In this document: piece by piece, positions 57,110 to 64,000 of the stretch | Layout: each line of letters starts with the position of its first letter | Numbering within the stretch: the first letter of the stretch is position 1 | Assembly: GCA_963712175.1 (NCBI GenBank) | Contig: CAVQGZ010000013.1 | Location: forward strand, 1-64,000 | Length of the DNA stretch: 64,000 bases | Source of the DNA: CAVQGZ01 sp963712175 | GTDB taxonomy: Bacteria; Actinomycetota; Actinomycetes; Jiangellales; Jiangellaceae | Reading direction: 5' to 3' | Notes under the pieces: generated by a model | What the model saw: only the letters and a program-made list of their open reading frames with translations | What the model was told of the DNA's origin: nothing | The model's database searches: none | Position numbers and translations under genes: made by a program

Positions 57110-59792
57110 CCTCGACGAGCTCGGCGTCCACGATCTCGGCCTCCTCGGTCACCGGCTCCGTCACCTGGTCGGCCCGCGCGGCGGCTTCGGCATCATCGCT
57201 CGCCGTCACGACAAGCCCGTCACCGCCGACAATCCGGTCGACGAGCACGGTGTCACCGTCCTTGATCTGCCCGGACAGGATCTCTCGCGCCATCTGGTCG
57301 CCGATCGCCGTCTGCACGAGCCGGCGCAGCGGGCGCGCGCCGTACACCGGGTCGAAGCCGGTCAGCGACAGCCACTCCTTGGCGGCATCGGTGACGACGA
57401 GGCTGAGCCTGCGGTCGGCGAGACGATCGGCAAGGAGCCCGACCTGCAGGTCGACGATCTGCTCGAGATCCTCGGTGCTCAGCGGCTCGAACATCACCAC
57501 GTCGTCGAGCCGGTTCAGGAACTCCGGCTTGAACGAGGACCGCACGACGTTCATGACCGCCTCGCGCTTCGCCGCCTCTGACAGCGTGGCGTCGGCAAGG
57601 TAGGTCGAGCCAAGGTTCGACGTCATGACGAGCAGGGCGTTGCGGAAGTCCACCGTGCGGCCCTGGCCGTCGGTGAGACGTCCGTCGTCGAACACCTGCA
57701 GCAGCACGTCGAACACCTCGGAGTGGGCCTTCTCGACCTCGTCGAGCAGCACGACGCTGTACGGGCGCCGCCGGACGGACTCCGTGAGCTGGCCGCCCTC
57801 CTCGTAGCCGACGTACCCGGGAGGCGCTCCGACCAGGCGAGCCACCGAGTGCTTCTCGGAGTACTCGCTCATGTCGATGCGCACCATCGCGCGCTCGTCG
57901 TCGAACAGGAAGTCCGCCAGGGCCTTCACCAGCTCGGTCTTGCCGACACCGGTGGGACCGAGGAAGAGGAACGAACCGGTCGGGCGATCCGGGTCGCTGA
58001 TGCCGGCTCGAGCCCGCCGGACGGCGTCGGAGACGGACGCGATGGCGGCTCGCTGGCCGATGACGCGCTCGCCCAGCTCGTCCTCCATGCGCAGCAGCTT
58101 GGCCGTCTCCCCTTCCAGCAGCCGGCCGGCGGGGATTCCCGTCCAGGCCGACACGACGTCGGCGATGTCGTCGGCGTTCACCTCGTCGGACACCATCGGG
58201 GCCTGCTCGCTCTCGGCTCCCTCGCGGGCGGCCGCCGCCGCGGCTGCGGCCTCCAGCTCCTTCTCGAGCTGGGGTATCTCGCCGTAGAGCAGCCGTGACG
58301 CGGACTCGTAGTCGCCGTTGCGCTCGGCGACCTCGGCCTGCATCTGCAGCTCGTCGAGACGCTCCTTGAGCTGGCCAACTCGGTTGAGGCCGGACTTCTC
58401 CTGCTCCCAGCGAGCCACGAGGGCGTTGAGCGTCTCCTGCTCATCGGCCAGTCGCGCCCGCAGTGCTGCGAGGCGCTCTTGCGAGGCCTCGTCGGCCTCG
58501 TTGGCCATGGCGAGCTCCTCCATGCGCAGTCGGTCGACCACGCGGCGACGCTCGTCGATCTCCACCGGCGACGAGTCGATCTCCATCCGTAGCCGCGACG
58601 CTGCCTCGTCGACGAGGTCGATCGCCTTGTCCGGCATCTGCCGGCCGCTGATGAAGCGGTTCGACAGGGCGGCTGCGGCGACCAGCGCGGCGTCGGAGAT
58701 CGCCACCTTGTGGTGAGCCTCGTAGCGGCCCTTGAGCCCACGCAGGATGGCGATCGTGTCCTCGACGCTCGGCTCGCCGACGAAGACCTGCTGGAACCGG
58801 CGCTCCAGCGCGGGGTCCTTCTCGACCCGCTCGCGGTACTCGTCCAGCGTGGTGGCACCGATCATCCGGAGCTCACCGCGGGCGAGCATCGGCTTCAGCA
58901 TGTTGCCGGCGTCCATGGACCCCTCGGCGGCACCGGCTCCGACGACGGTGTGCAGCTCGTCGATGAAGGTGACGACCTGACCCTCGGCCTCCTTGATCTC
59001 GGTGAGGACAGCCTTGAGGCGCTCCTCGAACTCCCCCCGGTACTTCGCCCCCGCGACCATCGCTGCCAGGTCGAGCGCGATGAGGCTCTTGTCGCGCAAC
59101 GACTCGGGCACGTCGCCGGCGACGATGCGCTGGGCGAGGCCCTCGACGACCGCCGTCTTGCCGACGCCGGGCTCGCCGATCAGCACCGGGTTGTTCTTGG
59201 TGCGACGGCTCAGCACCTGGATGACACGGCGGATCTCCGCATCCCTGCCGATGACCGGGTCGACCTTTCCCTCGCGGGCCTTGGCCGTCAGGTCGATGCC
59301 GTACTTCTCCAGGGCCTTGTACTGGCCTTCGGGGTCGGGGCTGGTCACCTTGGCCGAGCCACGAACGTCGACGAACGCCTCCCGAAGCCGCTCGGGGCTG
59401 GCCCCGGCGTGCGCCAGCAGGTCTCGGGCCGGGGAGTCCACGCGGGCCAGGGCCACCAGCAAGTGCTCGGTAGACACGTACTCGTCGCCCATCTGTCCGG
59501 CGATCTCCCCGGCGGACGTGAGCACGCGGTAGAACGATCCCGACGCCGCCGGGGCGCCAACGCTCGGCCCGCTCGCCGAGGGCAGCTGGGCTGCGACGGC
59601 GTCGGCCTCGCGAATGAGCTGGTCGGCGTCGACACCGACGGCCGACAGCAACGGCCGCGTCGTGCCGTCGCTCTGGGCCAGCAGTGCCCGCAGCAGGTGG
59701 ATGGGTTCGACGTTCGGGTTGCCGGCACCACCGGCGGTACGGACCGCGGCAGAGACGGCTTCCTGGCTCTTCGTCGTGAGCTGGTCAGTCAT
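57105..59792 (-). CDS. clpB: ClpB disaggregase
   Basis: 895 aa Hsp100. N-domain (TTKSQEAVSAAV), NBD1 with Walker A GEPGVGKTAVVEG and Walker B VTFIDELHTVVGAG, the coiled middle domain (about 400-530, LARLADEQETLNALVARWEQEKSG), NBD2 with GPTGVGKTELVKAL and LLDEVEKAH. It recovers aggregated protein together with DnaK/J/GrpE encoded upstream. ATG 59792 has AGGAGA upstream. Last gene of the operon, 20 bp after hspR, ending in the shared hairpin. Confidence 0.96.
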   Translation of the reverse strand: MTDQLTTKSQEAVSAAVRTAGGAGNPNVEPIHLLRALLAQSDGTTRPLLSAVGVDADQLIREADAVAAQLPSASGPSVGAPAASGSFYRVLTSAGEIAGQMGDEYVSTEHLLVALARVDSPARDLLAHAGASPERLREAFVDVRGSAKVTSPDPEGQYKALEKYGIDLTAKAREGKVDPVIGRDAEIRRVIQVLSRRTKNNPVLIGEPGVGKTAVVEGLAQRIVAGDVPESLRDKSLIALDLAAMVAGAKYRGEFEERLKAVLTEIKEAEGQVVTFIDELHTVVGAGAAEGSMDAGNMLKPMLARGELRMIGATTLDEYRERVEKDPALERRFQQVFVGEPSVEDTIAILRGLKGRYEAHHKVAISDAALVAAAALSNRFISGRQMPDKAIDLVDEAASRLRMEIDSSPVEIDERRRVVDRLRMEELAMANEADEASQERLAALRARLADEQETLNALVARWEQEKSGLNRVGQLKERLDELQMQAEVAERNGDYESASRLLYGEIPQLEKELEAAAAAAAAREGAESEQAPMVSDEVNADDIADVVSAWTGIPAGRLLEGETAKLLRMEDELGERVIGQRAAIASVSDAVRRARAGISDPDRPTGSFLFLGPTGVGKTELVKALADFLFDDERAMVRIDMSEYSEKHSVARLVGAPPGYVGYEEGGQLTESVRRRPYSVVLLDEVEKAHSEVFDVLLQVFDDGRLTDGQGRTVDFRNALLVMTSNLGSTYLADATLSEAAKREAVMNVVRSSFKPEFLNRLDDVVMFEPLSTEDLEQIVDLQVGLLADRLADRRLSLVVTDAAKEWLSLTGFDPVYGARPLRRLVQTAIGDQMAREILSGQIKDGDTVLVDRIVGGDGLVVTASDDAEAAARADQVTEPVTEEAEIVDAELVED

Positions 59793-59812
59793 GGAATCTC
59801 CTGGTGAAGGTG

Positions 59813-60247
59813 TCAACGTCGCCGGGCTGGATACAGCACCACCGCAGTCGAGGCGGACTCACCTGGCCGCTGGGTGTTCTCCCCCGTGCGAGCCGGGAGG
59901 TAGGTACGGCGGTAGCCCCCGGCGGCGAGGGAGGCACTGAGGTCGCTCAGCTCTGCCATCGCCTCGGTGAGCCGCTGCTGCAACGCCTCGACCTGGTTCT
60001 CGAGGTCGACGATCCGCTTGATGCCGGCGAGGTTCACGCCCTCGTCCTGGCTCAGGCGCTGGACCTCGCGCAGCTGCATGATGTCGCGCAGCGAGTAGCG
60101 ACGTCCCCCGCTCACCGTTCGGCTCGGTGTGACCAGGCCCAGGCGGTCGTACTGACGCAGGGTCTGCGGGTGAAGGCCCGCCATCTCGGCCGCTACCGAG
60201 ATGACGTACACCGGCGCGTCCATCGGTACCTCGAAGCGCTCGGTCAT
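59813..60247 (-). CDS. hspR: HspR, MerR-type heat-shock repressor
   Basis: 144 aa. Winged helix YVISVAAEMAGLHPQTLRQYDRLGLVTPSRT and RRYSLRDIMQLREVQRLS, then a coiled coil (ENQVEALQQRLTEAM). HspR with DnaK as co-repressor binds HAIR sites upstream of dnaK/clpB in actinobacteria. Its ATG overlaps the dnaJ stop (ATGA). The HAIR site is expected upstream of dnaK, just outside this window; none was found in front of clpB. Confidence 0.93.
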   Translation of the reverse strand: MTERFEVPMDAPVYVISVAAEMAGLHPQTLRQYDRLGLVTPSRTVSGGRRYSLRDIMQLREVQRLSQDEGVNLAGIKRIVDLENQVEALQQRLTEAMAELSDLSASLAAGGYRRTYLPARTGENTQRPGESASTAVVLYPARRR

Positions 60248-61440
60248 GCGGCACCGCCCGCGGCGGCCCGGCGCAGCAGATCGGCTCGGACGTCCTCGCC
60301 GGAGGTCGCCTCGGCGAACGCCTCGAGGGCCTCCTTGGCCCTGCCGTCCACTCGTTGCGGCACCTGCACCTCGATCGTCACGAGCAGGTCCCCCTTGGTG
60401 CCGTCCTTGCGGCTGGCGCCCTTGCCCCGCACCCGCATGGTGCGACCGTTCGGCGTTCCGGCCGGCAGCTTCAGGCGGACGGTCGAGCCGGTGATTGTGG
60501 GGACCTCGATCTCGGTGCCGAGCGCCGCCTCGGTGAAGGTGACCGGGACGGTGAGCGTGAGGTTGTCTGCGCTTCGCCCGAAGACCTGGTCGGGAGTCAC
60601 GTGGACAGTGACGTAGAGGTCGCCGGCGGCGCCGCCCCGCTCGCCGGGAGCGCCCTTGCCCTTCAGCTTGATCCGTTGCCCGTCGCGCACACCTGCGGGG
60701 ATGCGCACGTTCATGGTGCGCGACTTCTGGCCGCGCCCCGACCCGTGGCACACCGGGCAAGGGTCGTCCACGACCAGCCCGCGTCCACGGCACTCGCGGC
60801 AGGGCTCAGCGATGCCGAAACGCCCGGCGCTGCGCGACACCTGGCCGGTGCCCTCACAGCTCGGGCAGACCCGTGGCACCGTGCCTGGCTTGGCGCCGGT
60901 GCCGTGGCACGCGTCGCACGGCGATGCGCTGGTCATGCGCAGCGGGACCGTGACCCCGTCCACAGCCTCACGGAAGCCCAGCGTGACCTCCGACTCGACG
61001 TCGGCCCCCCGACGAGGGCCCGTGCCCGGAGCCCGACCTCCGCGCCCGGAGGAGAAGATGGTGCCGAAGAGGTCGCTCATGCCCCCGGAGCCGCCGCTGC
61101 CCCCCTGACCGAACAGGTCGGAGAGGTCGAACGGCACACCCTGGCCCTGGCCGCCGCCCCCACCGCCGGGGAAGCCGAACGGTGCCCCGCCACCCCGACC
61201 CGAGGCGAACATGTCGCGCGTCTCGTCGTACTCGGCCCGCTTCTTGGTGTCGGACAGGACGTCGTAGGCCTCCGACACGTCCTTGAAGCGGTCCTCGGCA
61301 CCCTTGTTGTCCTTGTTGTGGTCGGGGTGCAGATCACGCGCCAGCTGGCGGTAGGCCTTCTTGATCTCGTCCGCCGTCGCGGTCTTGTCGACCCCGAGAG
61401 TCTTGTAGTAGTCCTTCTCGACCCAGTCCTGGACGCTCAT
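60244..61440 (-). CDS. dnaJ: DnaJ co-chaperone
   Basis: 398 aa. J-domain with HPD (LARDLHPDHNKDN), Gly/Phe-rich linker, then a four-repeat zinc finger: CDACHGTG, CPSCEGTG, CRECRGRG, CPVCHGSG, then the C-terminal substrate-binding domains. Stimulates DnaK ATPase. ATG 61440, 34 bp after grpE; overlaps hspR start. Confidence 0.96.
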   Translation of the reverse strand: MSVQDWVEKDYYKTLGVDKTATADEIKKAYRQLARDLHPDHNKDNKGAEDRFKDVSEAYDVLSDTKKRAEYDETRDMFASGRGGGAPFGFPGGGGGGQGQGVPFDLSDLFGQGGSGGSGGMSDLFGTIFSSGRGGRAPGTGPRRGADVESEVTLGFREAVDGVTVPLRMTSASPCDACHGTGAKPGTVPRVCPSCEGTGQVSRSAGRFGIAEPCRECRGRGLVVDDPCPVCHGSGRGQKSRTMNVRIPAGVRDGQRIKLKGKGAPGERGGAAGDLYVTVHVTPDQVFGRSADNLTLTVPVTFTEAALGTEIEVPTITGSTVRLKLPAGTPNGRTMRVRGKGASRKDGTKGDLLVTIEVQVPQRVDGRAKEALEAFAEATSGEDVRADLLRRAAAGGAA

Positions 61441-61474
61441 GTGGTCCGCACCTCCTCCCTCGTGTGTGTCGGTC

Positions 61475-62112
61475 TCAGCTCGGCTCGGCGACAGCCACCC
61501 GGGCTGCCCGCAGGATGCGCTCGCCCACGCGGTAGCCGGGGAAGAGGATCTGCGTGCACGTCGCCTCGCTCACCTCGTCGCTGTGCTCGTGCATCAGGGC
61601 CTCGTGGATCGCCGGGTCGAACGGGTCGCCGGCCTGGCCGTACCTCTCGAGCCCCAGGCGGGTCACGACCGCCTCGAGGTTCTCTGCGACCGTCTTGAAC
61701 GCACCGTCGAGATCGCCGTGGTCGCGGGCCCGACCGATGTCGTCCAGCACAGGCAGCAACGACTCGAGGACACCCGCGACGGCAAGCCCCCGCGCGACGT
61801 CACGGTCACGGTCGACGCGGCGCCGGTAGTTGACGTACTCGGCCTGCAGCCGTTTGAGGTCGTCGACGAGAGCAGACTCCTTCGTCCGCACCTCCTCGAG
61901 CTCGGCCAGGAGCCGATCGGCGTCGCCGTTGCCCAGACCGAAGGCGCCGGCACCGTCGGACGGGGCGGTGCCGGCACCCGGGCCAGGCCCGGGAGCGCCG
62001 GGGCGCAGCCCCGGGTCCCGAACCTGCCCCGTCACCGGGTCGACACGACGCTTGTCCCGAATCACGGGACCGGCGTCCGGCTCGTCCGAGCCCTGTGTCG
62101 GGTTCTGGTCAC

Positions 62113-62116
<4 letters not shown>
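61475..62116 (-). CDS. grpE: GrpE nucleotide exchange factor
   Basis: 213 aa. A Pro/Gly-rich N-terminal tail (about 1-55), the long coiled coil (LLAELEEVRTKESALVDDLKRLQAEYVNYRRRVDRDR) and the beta domain (YGQAGDPFDPAIHEALMHEHSDEV). Exchanges ADP on DnaK. ATG 62116 overlaps the dnaK stop by 4 nt. Confidence 0.95.
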
Positions 62117-63996
<1,880 letters not shown>

Positions 63997-64000
63997 GGGT

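Overview
The window is a very GC-rich chromosomal segment from an actinobacterium (Actinomycetota, probably Micrococcales-like or a relative). Supporting evidence: BldC next to a valine/leucine dehydrogenase and a DUF3073 gene, an HspR-type dnaK operon, a CopD-CtaG fusion, a DtxR/IdeR iron box, many GTG starts, and many genes with a TAnnnT hexamer 6-8 nt before the start codon and no Shine-Dalgarno, the signature of leaderless mRNAs. Genus cannot be fixed from the sequence alone.

Layout. 1-2478: right end of an integrative element (prim-pol replication protein, Xis-like HTH protein, tyrosine integrase) abutting the 3' end of tRNA-Lys(TTT); the rest lies left of the window. 2553-3497: membrane-anchored alpha/beta hydrolase. 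3527-6029: iron-repressible feoA-feoB-feoC locus. 6041-12718: lipoprotein-like protein, class I aldolase, a DUF2786/metallohydrolase pair, a GGCT-like protein, a DsbE-CcdA redox pair, a hypothetical and a zincin-like protein. 12890-15876: tRNA-Glu, tRNA-Asp, CopC, CopD-CtaG, tRNA-Phe. 15930-19076: bldC, amino-acid dehydrogenase, DUF3073, acyltransferase.

18987-40531 is dominated by de novo purine synthesis, all on the minus strand: purM, purF, purL-purQ-purS, purC, purB, purD and purA, interspersed with an M20 peptidase, an SCP2-like protein, a SHOCT membrane protein, a DUF4253 protein, a GT-C-like membrane protein, YjbQ, and a class III aminotransferase divergent from an aminobutyraldehyde dehydrogenase. 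The pathway is present here except steps 3 (purN/T), 6 (purK/E) and 9-10 (purH). Between the dehydrogenase and purA sits a unit with 74-bp inverted repeats flanking one AbiEi-like/DUF559 endonuclease-fold gene; this is the most unusual structure in the window.

40541-50004: renalase-like oxidoreductase, two paralogous membrane-anchored proteins, class II aldolase, and the general PTS (HPr, EI, an EIICBB permease with two tandem EIIB domains, EIIA). 50017-57056: CoA-disulfide-reductase-like flavoprotein, HAD hydrolase, TrmH/SpoU methyltransferase, DUF368 lipid-carrier translocase, pyrE, an SDR, a PLP aminotransferase and an AMIN-like protein. 57105-63996: heat-shock operon dnaK-grpE-dnaJ-hspR-clpB, whose promoter lies beyond the right edge.

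No gene-free gap exceeds about 300 bp. No CRISPR array, rRNA or IS transposase was seen.
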